Source of the DNA: Ancistrus triradiatus
Lineage: Eukaryota; Chordata; Actinopteri; Siluriformes; Loricariidae
Assembly: GCA_025084515.1 (NCBI GenBank)
Contig: JAJAGP010000271.1
Span: 372,001-436,000, forward strand
Direction: 5' to 3'
DNA length: 64,000 nucleotides
Below the pieces are notes generated by a model. That model ran no database searches. It had not been told where the DNA came from and saw nothing but the letters and a program-made list of their open reading frames with translations. Each line of letters opens with the position of its first letter. Position 1 is the first letter of the stretch. Both the position numbers and the translations under genes were made by a program. Positions 45,906 to 56,999 of this stretch are shown here, piece after piece.

Positions 45906-46334
45906 GCTGCTCTGAAAAAAATTAAGAGACCTCTCCAGATTTTCTTAAAATCAACATGTCTACATGTATGGCTCACCTCATTCTACTTAACGAGGTACTG
46001 ATTAGATGATCACCTGAATCAAATCTATGGTTTTCCAAATTTATTGAGGAAAAGTACAAGACGCATGAAAACTGTAATTTAAATATTGATTTCTGAACTT
46101 CTCCATGTTATAACACCAGCATTGTTTTGTTAAAAATTTGTTTTGTTGACCAGTTGTCATTTACAGTGAATATGTGCTCTTGTCATTGCTGCAAAAAATA
46201 GTTTTATTTGTAATTTGTCATTAATTTATAGAAATACAACAAAATTGGTCCATTTCACTCAAACACATACAATGACTACAAAAAGCAAAACCAGAGAAAC
46301 GGATCATTTTGCAGTGGTGTCTTAATTTTCAAAT
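45906..46334. mobile_element. Tc1-G, non-autonomous MITE-like element
   Basis: The left 'ctctgaaaaaaattaagaga' and right 'gcagtggtgtcttaatttt' (reverse complement 'aaaattaagacaccactgc') form a terminal inverted repeat about 420 bp apart. The A+T-rich interior has no open frame. This matches a Tc1-associated short element type in fish. It sits at the end of the preceding repeat, probably inserted into it. Confidence 0.6.
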
Positions 46335-46362
46335 CATGTGACTTCATTTGTATTTAATACAA

Positions 46363-46445
46363 TAAGCCAAGTCTAGACACAACATGAGCAGCCAGAGGCA
46401 ACAGTGGCAAAGGTAAACCTCTGGACACATAGGGACCCATCTTCC
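46363..46445 (+). repeat. Decayed repeat-B-related fragment
   Basis: 'gccagaggcaacagtggcaa' and 'gggacccatcttccactgga' parallel the blocks at 42870-42960. Confidence 0.45.
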
Positions 46446-46769
46446 ACTGGATGAGCCAGGACATCATATTTTAGTTGAACTGAAGCAATTCATGGAGAGT
46501 GAAAGTCAAACAACACTAAAGACCAAATTAAGTGCTAAATGAATGTTTTCAGAAAATCCTAAGCCTAATAGCTAGATTAGTTAACATAACCTTAAAGGTC
46601 AATTAATGCTGCAGCACGAATCTTTCATAAACCTGATACAACAACTATTGCAAGATGGGCTACTGTAATGGTCAATGCTGTTCTTTGTTACAACAATGAC
46701 TCCATCTTGTGGCCAGAGTCCTTTGGCCTACAGCCTTTGGTTCTCAACATTTCTATTATCTGGTATGCA
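46446..46769. other. Non-coding DNA
   Basis: No recognised feature. Confidence 0.5.
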
Positions 46770-46910
46770 TAAGTTAAATCCCGTTCAGTGTTATTTGTGT
46801 AACACTTTTGAAATTAGACCCGAAATAAGCCCTCCGAGGCGACAGCGGGAAGAAAAATACTCCAGACACATGAACCTATGAGAAACCTTAATCTGGGTGA
46901 GACTGGACAA
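46770..46910 (+). repeat. Decayed repeat-B-related fragment
   Basis: 'gttatttgtgtaacactttt' , 'ccgaggcgacagcgggaaga' and 'tgagaaaccttaatctgggt' with 'gagactgg' follow the repeat-B-related order. 46980-47060 may continue into a weak version of local block 2. Confidence 0.45.
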
Positions 46911-48410
46911 TAGGATGAAGTCTTTAAAACTCCTATCTTTATATATAAAGAAAAAAGACCAGTATTGTATAGCACATTGTGATTAAGAGTCTTAATCCGT
47001 TTAAGCAGTTTGGAGTCCTTCCATCAGATCATGGGAATTCTCTGGATGCCCAGGTGAGATAATTCATTGCAACAGGTAGGTCCAGATGAAGACATATCAG
47101 GATCTTAGACCACTGTCTAATCAGACCATGTGAATCAGATATTAATATTCAGTAATGATACAACAATGGCATAGCACTGAAAGAGACATGGGCAGTCCAA
47201 ACCCACTGGCTTATAGGTTGTTCAACATCACTCTGTCAGCTAAATCTAGAACATCAGAGTAAAGCAAACTCCACAAATTCCAGATTTATGCATAAATGAA
47301 GCAAAACAGATGCTGCCAGAGAACAACTACTGTCTGTATTTTCAGGAATCAGGCGCCTCCCAGTCTCCTTTCCCACAGTTTACTGATTAGCATTCATCGT
47401 CCAAGCAGTTTAAGCTATGTAGACACACCAATGCACCCTAAATATTCATGAGTGTCCAGACAAAATGAAAGACAAGACTGACAGACAAAAGTCAAAAGCT
47501 CTCACGCTCTTGCCCCAAGTTCTGTTTGCGCACATGAATCTGAAAGGGCAGTCGAAAATAGTGCTTTTAAAGCACTTTGTGTCGTGTTAATGGATGTTAT
47601 GTGAGCTGGAAGAAGCAGCTGAGCAGACAGGCAGATGATGAGGTCACAGGTCTCACATTAAGGTAAGTATTTGCATTGCAGTCATTCATATTAGTGTACT
47701 ATGGTAACTGCTGATTTTTCCATTTTTCATTATATTTTTCAGGTCATGTTCATTCTCTATGTATATACATACACACTAGGCAAACTCTCAAACGCTCTTT
47801 AGTTTAAGATTCTGAGCGTTCATCTCTTCACCGTTCTCGACTCTCGCCTTGCTCGCTCGTCTCCATGTGTGTTGAACCTGGACTGTCCTTGACCTGCCTC
47901 TGCCATTATTCTGTTACAATGTACTACATAGTGTCATCTGGGAGTACCTCTGTTCTGCGTGCTCTACCGCAGACCAAGCCACCATGATCTGCTGGAACTA
48001 TGAAACTTAGTCAAACCAAAAAGGGCCAGAGTTGGGATCTAGTGCTAGGGTCTCCTCACCACCAGGTTCCAAAACGTCTTCCAGAATGTTCTGAGTACTG
48101 TTCTTGATTATTGGTAGCATAAGCAGACCGGAGTTGCCCCATTTCACGTTGATCATATTCTTATTATTATATTATATATGTAATGCAGAGGAATCCATCT
48201 GGGATTCACACTATAGTCAAGAATATATCACTGGAGGTAAGATAATTAAACAGTGTAAATTACTGGGATTAAATAATAAAATAAATATACAAACAGAGTA
48301 CATACCGTAGGATGTAGAAATATGTCAATTTATTACATGAAATAATATTGATCTCATTATCATTATCACCACTGGTCAATATTGGAGACCACTTCTTGTT
48401 TAGTCATTAG
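46911..48410. other. Non-coding DNA
   Basis: About 1.5 kb. 47390-47660 is less A+T-rich and could be conserved. 48070-48360 is A+T-rich. No gene recognised. Confidence 0.45.
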
Positions 48411-48599
48411 GTTGGGTCCCTGTTTCAGTCTCGGTCCTCCCAAGATTTCTTCCTTATAACTTATTCCTTATAACCACTGTTGCCCTAGGTTTGCTCAATT
48501 TGGGATTGGGTTTAGATATTAGAAGATAATCTAAAATTGTAAAGATGCTTTGAGACAATTCTCCATTGTAAAAAAGCACAATAGAAATAAATCTGACTT
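48411..48599 (-). repeat. Repeat B, minus strand
   Basis: Reversed order of repeat B: 'ggttgggtccctgtttcagt', 'cctcccaagatttcttcctt', 'ttgccctaggtttgctcaat', 'gatattagaagataatct' and 'gagacaattctccattgta'. The GCGCTTTT core is mutated to 'aaaaaagcacaa'. A short 'ccttataac' duplication is present at about 48452-48476. Confidence 0.8.
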
Positions 48600-48628
48600 T
48601 ATGTTGTACTTACTTTTACCATGCCATA

Positions 48629-48857
48629 CAGTGGTGCTTGAAAGTTTGTGAACCCTTTAGAATTGTCTATATTTCTGCATAAATATGACCTAAATCATCA
48701 TCAGATTTTCACACAAGTCCTAAAAGTAGATAAAGAGAACCCAGTTAAACAAATGAGACAAAACCATTATACTTGGCCATTTATTTATTGAACAAAATGA
48801 TCCAATATTACATGTTAGTGAGTGGCAAATGTATGTAAACCTCTAGGATTAGCAGTT
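48629..48857 (+). mobile_element. Tc1-A element end, cut by assembly gap
   Basis: Starts 'cagtggtgcttgaaagtttg' after TA (48627-48628) and runs about 229 bp through the long inverted repeat to 'aacctctaggattagcag'. That last part is the reverse complement of the gene-start side of other copies ('ctgctaatcctagaggttca' at 13791), so this copy lies in the opposite orientation to the others, with its transposase on the + strand beyond the gap. The rest is lost in the gap. Confidence 0.85.
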
Positions 48858-48957
48858 NNNNNNNNNNNNNNNNNNNNNNNNNNNNNNNNNNNNNNNNNNN
48901 NNNNNNNNNNNNNNNNNNNNNNNNNNNNNNNNNNNNNNNNNNNNNNNNNNNNNNNNN
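48858..48957. other. Assembly gap, 100 N
   Basis: Exactly 100 N, the usual placeholder for a gap of unknown size. It falls inside a Tc1-A element, so a collapsed or unresolved repeat probably caused it. Open frames that run through X residues here are artefacts. Confidence 0.97.
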
Positions 48958-49025
48958 GAACTGCAAAGTGCTTCTATATGGTAAGTGGAACTGATAAAAT
49001 GAACAATGAGTGAGAAACAAGGAGG
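48958..49025 (+). repeat. Interspersed repeat end right of gap
   Basis: 'gaactgcaaagtgcttctat', 'taagtggaactgataaaatg' and 'gagaaacaaggagg' match a repeat end I recognise from many teleosts, not Tc1-A. So the gap joins two different elements. Confidence 0.55.
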
Positions 49026-49199
49026 TTTACCTGGCCATGCCATACACAAATAACTATTCAACTTTATAAATATTGCATATAAACTGACTGTTGTATATAA
49101 ACTAATCTGGCTTAGCTGGATGTGTCAAATATACACTAGGAATATATGTATAAAAGCCAACATAAAGCTCCAGGACTGCAGATGAGGTATTCAGTGTCT
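49026..49199. other. Non-coding DNA
   Basis: Short A+T-rich spacer. Confidence 0.5.
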
Positions 49200-50520
49200 A
49201 CATTCCTTCACCTTGCATTGGAATTTCTCACAGTCCCGAGACCTGCCGTTGGATTATAAACACCTACGGAATACCTTTTCTTTAGAATCTGGAAGTGCGT
49301 AAGCCTATCCTTTGACAAACAGCCCAAAAACATTGGTAAAACTGATCTGCCTCGGCTTGTTACAAAAAAAGATCGGCAGCTTTCCTCCTCTGCGCATTCA
49401 TGGTAAATGCAGCATGTCAAAGAGCGGATTATTAACCACCCTGGAGAAAAGGCACCCTTCTCACAGACATGAAAACACCAGCTCGGTCCAGCCATGCTTT
49501 TCTGCACCACTAATTACTCAACCGCCTTCTCGTCAGCTGAGAAATGGCACTGGAAACGGACGATTGCATGCAAGAACAAAGCCGTATATCAGTCAAAATG
49601 AGATTCGCCCTGTTAGGCTGCGGCTCCCTGTCCATCTTCGAGATGGGCCTGAAGATGCAACAAAGGCAGAAAAGCGAGACTTCGTAGGAGTTTGTGGTTG
49701 CCAAGTGCAAGAGACCCAATTCTTTTGCCAAGTATTAGAAAGTGGACAAGAAAATCCCCCAGGCTGAAATGTGTCAACAAAAAAGCTTCATAAAGGCCAC
49801 ATTCATCGCCGCACAAAGGCGCGAAGCTGGACGGAAGCGGATGACGAGAGCATATTATGTCCGGCCCTTGTTGATGGAACAGACTAAAGTCAAAGGTGTT
49901 AAAGTCGGCCTCGCCCCGTTCGCTCACATAATGAATGCACGCAAGCGTAACTCTGGGAAAAATGCACTGACCCTCACGCTTAAGCTGCCATTTGCACTGT
50001 GATTTCCTCCTTAAAGCCGAGCCCGCTGAATTAAAGTAGCTTTAAGTGAGTGCAGTAATGTCTTTTGTACCCCATTATCTGCTGTTGACAAAGGCTTTGT
50101 GAAATGGGTTCTGCATCTGCGAGTCTGTAATGTCCTGAAAGCACACCCCTGAAAGGACAGGCCTAATAAAGCACAACTAGAATTAATACACAGCGTGGTG
50201 GGTCGCGGTTTTATTTCTTGTACTGAGAGAATAAAAATGTTAATCCATCACCAAATTCAACAGCACTTTAAACGTCTCGCAAGATCATAACAAACGTCGG
50301 CCTGTACTTTTCCTTGACTAAAATCAAGAGGCGTCATCAGCGAGGAAAATTAGATCTACTACCTGACTCCAGCGAGGGGAAAAGCAAAAACCTGATGCAG
50401 GGACTCTTTTGTGCGGTGTTCACACCAATCGTTGCAGTCCACAAGCGGATTAAACTTCACTCTGTAATATGTAACATTAGGCAAGAATTTCTCCGCCCTC
50501 TGTTCTGAAAGACACCGGAG
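49200..50520. promoter_or_regulatory. Candidate conserved non-coding (regulatory) block
   Basis: About 1.3 kb free of every repeat family seen elsewhere in the window, with more G+C and CpG than the surroundings. Homeodomain-like 'ctaattac' at about 49508 and other A+T-core motifs sit among complex sequence. Forward frames 49312-49767 (151 codons) and 49742-50002, and minus frames 49208-49510 and 49613-49927, overlap on both strands. That indicates few stop codons rather than one gene, and none shows a recognised domain. The 151-codon frame could still be a coding exon. Conservation cannot be tested here. Confidence 0.35.
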
Positions 50521-50852
50521 GCTTATAGGATTTTACAGATGAGTTAATGAAAGAGTATCTTATGTCACTTCTACTGTAAATTCTTTTTCATCCCAAAATG
50601 GACACAGTGACACAGTGGATTTGAATTTCCTGGCTACAATAGAGGTGGAAAGGATTCCCAAAAGAAGTAACGAACTGAAGAAAGAGACCTTCAGCAAAGG
50701 AGGGACAGAAGACACCAAGATTAGCCTTCCAGCACAAACAGGCTCTTGTCTACTCTTCTTTTAAATCCAGTCAACGTTTCTTCTAAGCTCCACATAACAT
50801 ACTGCAAATCTCTGCTGTACGGATTATTCTTCCTGGCCAAGCAGCCAGCCAT
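50521..50852. other. Non-coding DNA
   Basis: No recognised feature. Confidence 0.5.
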
Positions 50853-50900
50853 TTTTACATTTACATTTATCTCTTTTATTCAGAGCAACTTACAACCTCA
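50853..50900 (-). repeat. SINE-1 tail scrap, minus strand
   Basis: 'ttttacatttacatttatct' and 'ttattcagagcaacttacaa' match the reversed SINE-1 tail ('ttatccagagcgacttacaa' at 40479). It is cut at about 50900, where Tc1-D sequence begins. Confidence 0.6.
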
Positions 50901-51238
50901 AATCAGAAAAGAAGTTGGGACAATATGGAAATACAAATTCAAAAAACCCGAGTGTGTCTTAAATTTACTTTGACTTTTATTTCATTGCAGATAGTATGAA
51001 CCCGAGATATTTCATGCTATTTCCGGTCAACTTCATCTGAATTGTTAATAAACATCCCTTCCTGCATTTCGGGTCTGCAACACATTCCAACAAAAGTTGG
51101 GAAGGACAAGTTAAGGCTTATAATGAGGTAAAAATACTAAATAATGATGTGATTTCAAATTGGTGATCAACGGGTACTTACAATTATAAATTGGTACAAA
51201 AGCAGTACCATGAAAGGCTAAGTCTTTGGGGAGCAAAG

Positions 51239-52200
51239 ATGGGCAGAGGATCTCCAGTTTGTCAACAAATGCATGAGAAAATGCATGTTCCTCAAAGAAA
51301 GACTGGAAGGGGTTTCCATATTTCTTAGTCAGGAAACAATTCAAGGAATCTGGCGGAATTTCAGTGCATAAAGGGCAAGGGTGTAAGAACTCGGCACTGT
51401 GGTGGCCTAGCGGTTAAGGTACTGGACTATGGACCAAAAGGTCCAGGGTTCAAATCCGACCTCTGCCAATCCAACAGTTGCCACTGTTGGGTTCTTGAGC
51501 AAGACCCTTAACCCACAATTGCTTGGATTGTAAGACTGTATCAATTGTAAGTCGCTCTAGAATGAATAAATCAATAAATCAATCAATACATCAATAAATG
51601 ACACATCTGATACACAAGCCTAAACTGCAGATCCATGATCTCCAATCCCTCGGACGGACCGCATCAAGAATCACTATTCATCAATAGCTGACTGAACCAC
51701 AAGGGCGACTTTATCAAACCTTTGTCATGAATTTCAATACAGAGTTACAGTCACAAATTTCACTTAAAACATGTGGAAAAATTAGTCTTCTCTGGGCTCA
51801 GAGGCATTCAGGATTTACCATCACACAGAGGAAATGTGTATAGTTGTCAGATAAATCAGTATTCCACACTTGTTTTGGAAGAAATGGACGCCATGTGTTC
51901 CAGACCAATGACGAAAAGGACGATCCAGACTGTTATCAGCAACAAGTACAAAAGCCAGAGTCTGTTATGCTATAGGGTTGGGTCAGTGCCCTTGGCAAAT
52001 GTAATTTATACTTAATGCAGAAAAGTGCACAGAGTTTTCAGAGTGACATAAACTGCCTTCAAGACGACAACTTTTCCAGGGACGTCCGTGCACTTTCCAA
52101 CAAGACAATGCAAAACCACATGCTACACACATTACACAGGCATGAAAGAAGAGGGTACGGGTACTGGACTAGCCTGCCTGCAGTCCTGACCTGTCATCTT
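51239..52200 (+). pseudogene. Tc1-D transposase pseudogene
   Basis: In shifting frames: 'agatgggcagaggatctcca' at 51238 begins the coding region; 'gaatctggcggaatttcagt' follows; after the SINE come 'ttagtcttctctgggctcag' (about 51782), 'tggaagaaatggacgccatg' (about 51878), 'aagccagagtctgttatgct' (about 51952), 'caacaagacaatgcaaaacc' (about 52098; QQDNAKPH-type, central catalytic Asp) and 'ggactagcctgcctgcagtc' (about 52166; W-PACSPD type). The last acidic residue is beyond the truncation. Inactive. Another orientation of the same family may be at 4560. Confidence 0.65.
51390..51603 (+). repeat. SINE-1, well preserved, nested in Tc1-D
   Basis: The head reads 'gtggtggcctagcggttaag' (A-box position 'tggcctagcgg', one change from TAGCCTAGCGG), with a perfect B box in 'cagggttcaaatccgacc', the body 'ccactgttgggttcttgagc' and 'attgtaagtcgctctag', and a tail that has become an 'aatcaataaatcaatcaata' microsatellite. 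The flanks on both sides are Tc1-D coding sequence. Confidence 0.88.
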
Positions 52201-52221
52201 TCTCCCAGTGTCTATGCAGGT

Positions 52222-52375
52222 GTCCTTTAGGTACTCCAGTTTCTTCACAGCTCCCCCAAAGGGGGAGGACATGCCTGATGCCCTGCAATGGACTTTCCAT
52301 TTCTCTCTTACGTCCAGTTTTCCCAGAATGGACACCAGACTGTGACAACCAGGCTAAAATGATGAAAAACCAAAG
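52222..52375 (+). repeat. Dispersed vertebrate repeat
   Basis: 'gtactccagtttcttcacag', then 'aggacatgcctgatgccctg', 'caatggactttccatttctc', 'ccagttttcccagaatggac' and 'gtgacaaccaggctaaaatg' follow the order of a repeat common in fish (gtttcctcccacag, agacatgc, gatggactgg, ggataggctcc, gaccctgaccagg). The opposite strand of the same type occurs at 56460-56640. Confidence 0.65.
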
Positions 52376-53675
52376 TATGTCTTCTGTCTGCCTTCCAAAT
52401 GTATGGGATGTTGGAAACGAAGAGCCGCCATCTCACTAGCAGACATTCCTCCTTGTATTTGGACAGCTGACAGCATTCAGTGGCAATGGAAATAAAGACA
52501 TGCATGTGCAAAGCAAGACCGGACATGGCCATCACCTTTTTGATATGTCCTTTAGACTTTCTTCGTAATTCACATCCTGTCTTCTCTTCATGTTAGTATG
52601 AGGATTCCGTTACAAAGTGTTTCACCCACATAGGGGTTTAGTGGACTGCAAATCATGTCTGTCTATGGAATGTACTGTAACATCACATCACGTTCCCCCA
52701 GATTAAACGAAACAAAGTGATGCCATCTTGCAGTAAACATTGTCCTTGTGTTTAGTGTTTACGATCTTATATTTTAATTTTACAAATCATAGAAAGTCAG
52801 AAAATCATTCACAACGCCTCATAAACGCAGATGTGTGTACCGAGACCGCTGGTGATCAAATATGTGCTCAGACAACAAGGGATTGTCTTCAGCCTGTCGC
52901 TGGAGAGTGCAGCCAGGGGTCAGATCGAGTTCTTTCAACATTGATACTTCAATTGGAAAGTAGTGTTGAAGAAATCTGGCTAAAGGGTCTGTGCACAGAA
53001 GCCTTACTGTCTATACTGGGCAGCGGGACAGAATGCTGGGTGGGACTTTGGGTAGCTTTTCAGCAACATACCTTATCGGATAATTCCAGAGATGGCTGGG
53101 ACACTCATGCCAGCCTATCATGCTACTGTACATAAGAGCTGGTAAAAGTCAAGCTGTACCGCTTCAAATGTGGAATCTACACAACCATATCGCTGGGAAA
53201 GCATGGTGTCCTTCATGCTTAATGTGACGAAGCCTAAAACAGTGGTTAAGGCTTAACTGGAAGATAATCTGATAAAGCTTCCAGTGTTGACAGTTTATTA
53301 TTGTTCAGTTTCAATAGGCTTGATGAATGTAGCATAAATATCATCAGTTGTTGCCCAGACTCAGGTATGTGCAGAACAGATGAAGTGCAGTACAGACACA
53401 TGTCAGAATGACAGAATGGTAAAAGTGTGTTTTTAATAGGGTAAAAGGTAAAAGGAAAACCAGCAAAGAAATGGCCAACAATCCAAAGAGTTGTGTTATT
53501 TGGATAAGCAGGGGAACACAAACTCTACCTAAATTATACAACCAGTTAAGGAGAGTGACCAGATTTTTGTCACTCCATACAGTACAGTACTGTAGTGTCA
53601 AGGTGGATGAGGGAACTTTGCTGATGATGTGCATCAATAAGCACCCAACACAGCACAACTTGCTGCATCCACATA
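52376..53675. other. Non-coding DNA
   Basis: About 1.3 kb. A 131-codon + strand frame at 52740-53135 is compositionally ordinary (several Cys, acidic centre) but has no recognised domain, no splice context and no codon signal I can judge; reported only as a possibility. Minus frames at 53246-53658 overlap each other. Confidence 0.4.
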
Positions 53676-54140
53676 CAGTGGGGCAAAAAAAAATTTATTC
53701 AGCCACTGATTGTGCAAGTTCTCCTGCTTAGAAAGATGAGAGAGGTCTGTAATTTTCATCATACGTACACTTCAACTAGGAGAGACAAAATGAGAAAAAA
53801 ACAGGCAATCAAATTGTAGGATTTTTAAAGAATTTGATTGTAAATTATGGTGGAAAATAAGTATTTGGTCACCCAAAAAACAAGCAAGATTTCTGGCTCT
53901 CACAGACCTGTAACTTCTTCTTTAAGAAGCTCTTCTGTCCTCCACTCCTTACCTGTATTAATGACACCTGTTTGACCTCCTTAAATGTATAAAAGACACC
54001 TGTCCACAACCTCAAACAGTCAGACTCCAAACTCAACCATGGCCAAGACCAAAGAGCTGTCGAAGGACACCAGCAAGAAAATTGTAGACCTGCACCAGGC
54101 TGGGAAGAGTGAATCTACAATAGGCAAGCAGGTTGGTGTG
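53676..54140 (+). mobile_element. Tc1-B 5' end, 3'-truncated
   Basis: After TA (53674-53675) it begins 'cagtggggcaaaaaaaaatt', passes the left repeat and the 5' leader ('ctggctctcacagacctgta', the segment misplaced in the copy at 8441), and enters the gene at ATG 54039. It breaks off at 'aggttggtgtga' (54141), after which the sequence is unrelated. Confidence 0.9.
54039..54140 (+). pseudogene. Tc1-B transposase N-terminal fragment
   Basis: Reads MAKTKELSKDTSKKIVDLHQ and then AGKSESTIGKQVGV, the first helix of the DNA-binding domain, then continues as unrelated sequence in the frame 53985-54281. The start is chosen by matching the family N-terminus; an upstream in-frame ATG at 53985 lies in the leader. 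No catalytic part. Inactive. Confidence 0.88.
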
Positions 54141-56070
54141 ACACTGGGACATGGAATGACATACAGGATTGTCACGGGAAAACCGGGACGTCTGGTCACC
54201 CTAACCTTAAGACACAAGAGGAATGCCAGTCTGACACAAATCTTAAGGCACGAAAAGCCACCACCAAGTAAGAAGGAATAAAATGGCACATTTGAGCCAA
54301 TGAACTTAAGGTCCACCAAGAGTGAAAAATGTGAAACCGTTTAATAGTAAGATAAGCAATGTGTCATTACACGAGAGACTTGTTTTCACACAGCTTACTA
54401 GACATGCGCTGGAATGACACACTGTGGTTTGGCACGAGCCAGGCAAGAACGCATAGCCCTTTTTATTGCTTGCCTCGGGACATCTTTTAATACGAGTGTG
54501 CATGGAAAGGAGGCACCTTTGAAAGTAGAAAAACACTGCAGTGAAGACGATAAACACGTTCACAATTTACTGACACTTCTGAGAAGCAACCTCGACACTA
54601 TAGCTTCAAAAGTATGTAGACACTCCTGTTAGTCATAATATGGTTCTTAATATGAATCTCCATAGACAAAACAGTGGTCTGAATGGGTGGTACTGAACAC
54701 CCCACAGCTCTTAATATGACACTTTCATAGGTTTCCACCTCCCCAAAATCATCACCTTTTCACCCTGCCCTCTTAAAACAAAGCCCATAAAGAAACGGTT
54801 TGCCAGCTTTGATTTAGTACTTGGCTGGCTTGCAAAGAGCTCTGACCTTAACTCCATCTCACACCTTTATGATCAACAGGAATTCCAACAGTGAGTCAGG
54901 GGTTATTGCCAAACTTAAGCACCTGCCCCCACAGCCATGTTCCAAAATCGAAGGGAAACACTTGTTCATAATAGGGAAGTAGCAGCAAAAGAGGGGCAAA
55001 CTCCAAATACTGCAAATGTTTTTGCTGTAATTTATGGGTGTCCACAAACTTTAGTGTACACAACATACATCTTGACTGCACTCATGTTCAAAATACAAAA
55101 TACTGTTCTACGATTCATATAATAATAATTGAATTTAACAACATAATGACAGTGTGACACTCTTTGCTAAATGAGGCGTCGTGGAAATCTAGCCTTGTCA
55201 TTAAGCCGTAACTTCAGCTTTCTGTTCTGAGCCTGACATTGTGCAACACATTTTCCATGCTCACAATAGTATCATGTTGAGAGGACCTGAGCGAGTGGAA
55301 AGCCAGGTGTTTTTAGTTGCTACGTTCTTCAAAACAGCCCTTCACACGCAGCGGTGGGAGGGATTTGCCCGTCACTCCTCACCACTACGCAGTGCGCCTT
55401 CACCTCCGCTTAGTCCTGTGATAGAAAAGCAAATACTGTAGCTCTGGGTAAATGTCAAAAAAGATGTAGCTAACAGGCTTACACAATGAACTGTAGAGGA
55501 CCTGATGTTCTAGAAGCAATGATCTAGAGAAGTTAGAAGGTAGTATAAAATAATGACTGCTGAATGAGACCAAAGATGGGAGATGATGCATGAACATCCA
55601 TTCCTTAAAAGTCTCCTGTGATAAATTAAGTATTAGACCTTTATGTATTGATGTGTGCATGGTGTCCATCCAGGTGAGCAGTAGGTGTGGCTTAAGAGAG
55701 CAAAGAGATAAGCACAAACACTGCAACAGAAGGGAATGTTTCAGTCAATAACTCCACAGGTAATATTGGCCCAGATCCTGCTCCAATCAGATTTTTTGAT
55801 AGTTTGTTCACGTTCTTTCAAATTTGTCCTCTTTCCGACACTAGTCTAAACCCCCATGTGTACAAAAAAATGGTTTGTACGGTAGCAACGCCTAACCTGA
55901 AGTTGATGTTCATCTTAATGTGTAGTGATTGATGACCCCCAATTAGCAGACACAATATAATAACATAATAATGAGGACAAGGAGGTGAAAAAGTATTGTG
56001 ATGCTTCCTGTGGAGTCATGGTGCCATTGACAGAACTGTCCCATATGTGAGATCGGAGCTTTCCTGATTA
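54141..56070. other. Non-coding DNA
   Basis: About 1.9 kb without a recognised repeat family. 54370-54600 is somewhat less A+T-rich. The 108-codon minus frame 55400-55726 has no motif. Confidence 0.45.
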
Positions 56071-56185
56071 CAGGTAGTCCCCAATTTACAGTGGGGTTAC
56101 ATTCCGACAAATCCATTGTAAGCTGAGTGTTAAAGCTTATTTTATAATAAAGTGTTGAAAATCTCAAGTAATTTGTCTCCTTCAT
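56071..56185 (+). repeat. 'GGTAGTCCCC' repeat
   Basis: 'ttacaggtagtccccaattt', then 'cattccgacaaatccattgt', 'aagctgagtgttaaagctta' and 'cataataaag'-like sequence. 59401-59495 carries an inverted copy of about 93 bp with few differences. Ends at 22893 and 58733 belong to the same family. Probably a non-autonomous DNA transposon. Confidence 0.65.
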
Positions 56186-56459
56186 TCTCCTGTGCCAGTC
56201 AGCTTAGAAGCATTCAGTTTGAGCAACAACAGATCATGAGTGAAAATATCGGCTGTGTGGAATCAAGCCATGATCTCCAGAGATGATACACAAGCGATCT
56301 GTACTCACTGTTAATGTGAGATAGAAGAAAAGTGTGTTTTTTTATTGCATTGTGAACAAAAACACAAACCAAGCTAACTGTTTGTTTTGTTTTTGGCCCA
56401 TTGTGCTCGAAATTTCGATTTTTGTTTCGGTCAACAACGTTTCATTTAGTGCCAGTCTA
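56186..56459. other. Non-coding DNA
   Basis: No recognised feature. Confidence 0.5.
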
Positions 56460-56640
56460 CCTACTGGCATATTTTGGAATGTGGGTTGAAACCAGAGTAC
56501 TTGGAGAAAGGGACCATGGGTATGAGGAAAAGGTGCAGACTTCTTACCAACAGTAACTGGAAAAATTGGTCGAACCCGGGTGCCTTGAACTGTGCAGACC
56601 CAGCATTACCTGCTACAACACAGTGCTACCCAAAATGCAT
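56460..56640 (-). repeat. Dispersed vertebrate repeat
   Basis: 'gtgggttgaaaccagagtac', 'ttggagaaagggaccatggg', 'ggtcgaacccgggtgccttg' and 'cacagtgctacccaaaatgc' correspond to the common fish repeat containing 'ggaggaaaccggag', 'cccgggtgaacccggga'-type and 'acagtgctacccactg' blocks. Reverse orientation of 52222-52375. The 75-codon frame here is an artefact. Confidence 0.6.
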
Positions 56641-56999
56641 TTTATCTGATGCATACTTTCATCCACAGCTTTATTTCAAAAATAGTTCACCATCTATGTA
56701 GATACAATGAATAGTTTGAAAAAACTCACTAATATGGAGAGAAATTTTAATACGCACATAGTAAGAGAGATGTAGAAGGGTCTAACTATTCATATGTAGG
56801 GCTGTAACTGTTCATATTTAAGGGCTATGCTTGTGTTTTAATCAGTGCTCTCAAATGATTCATATATTTAATTGCATCGATTTAATCGGATTGCATTTTT
56901 GCTTGCTTGTACTTGACAAAAAAAGAAATAGTTTTTTTTTAAAAAACACTATAGTTTGTACATGAAGGACTGGTGATATATTTACGGAACCCTGACAAG
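56641..56999. other. A+T-rich non-coding DNA
   Basis: Contains A/T homopolymers around 56920-56950; no other feature. Confidence 0.5.

Larger units (their letters stand above)
50901..52221 (+). mobile_element. Tc1-D element, decayed, with nested SINE
   Basis: The left part 'gaaaagaagttgggacaata' is followed about 190 bp later by 'acaaaagttgggaagg', as in the sub-terminal repeats of a Tc1-like family I recognise. Coding sequence follows from 51239. A SINE-1 splits it at 51390-51603. The 3' end stops at about 52221, where another repeat begins. Confidence 0.65.

Noticed and set aside
48808..49061. Open frames crossing the N gap
   Set aside because: The codons are unknown bases; the frames are artefacts.
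49312..49767. 151-codon frame as a confirmed gene
   Set aside because: Overlapping frames are open on both strands and none has a recognised domain; kept only as part of a candidate conserved block.
52740..53135. 131-codon cysteine-containing frame as a gene
   Set aside because: No domain, no signal peptide pattern, no splice context; length is within chance for a window of this size.
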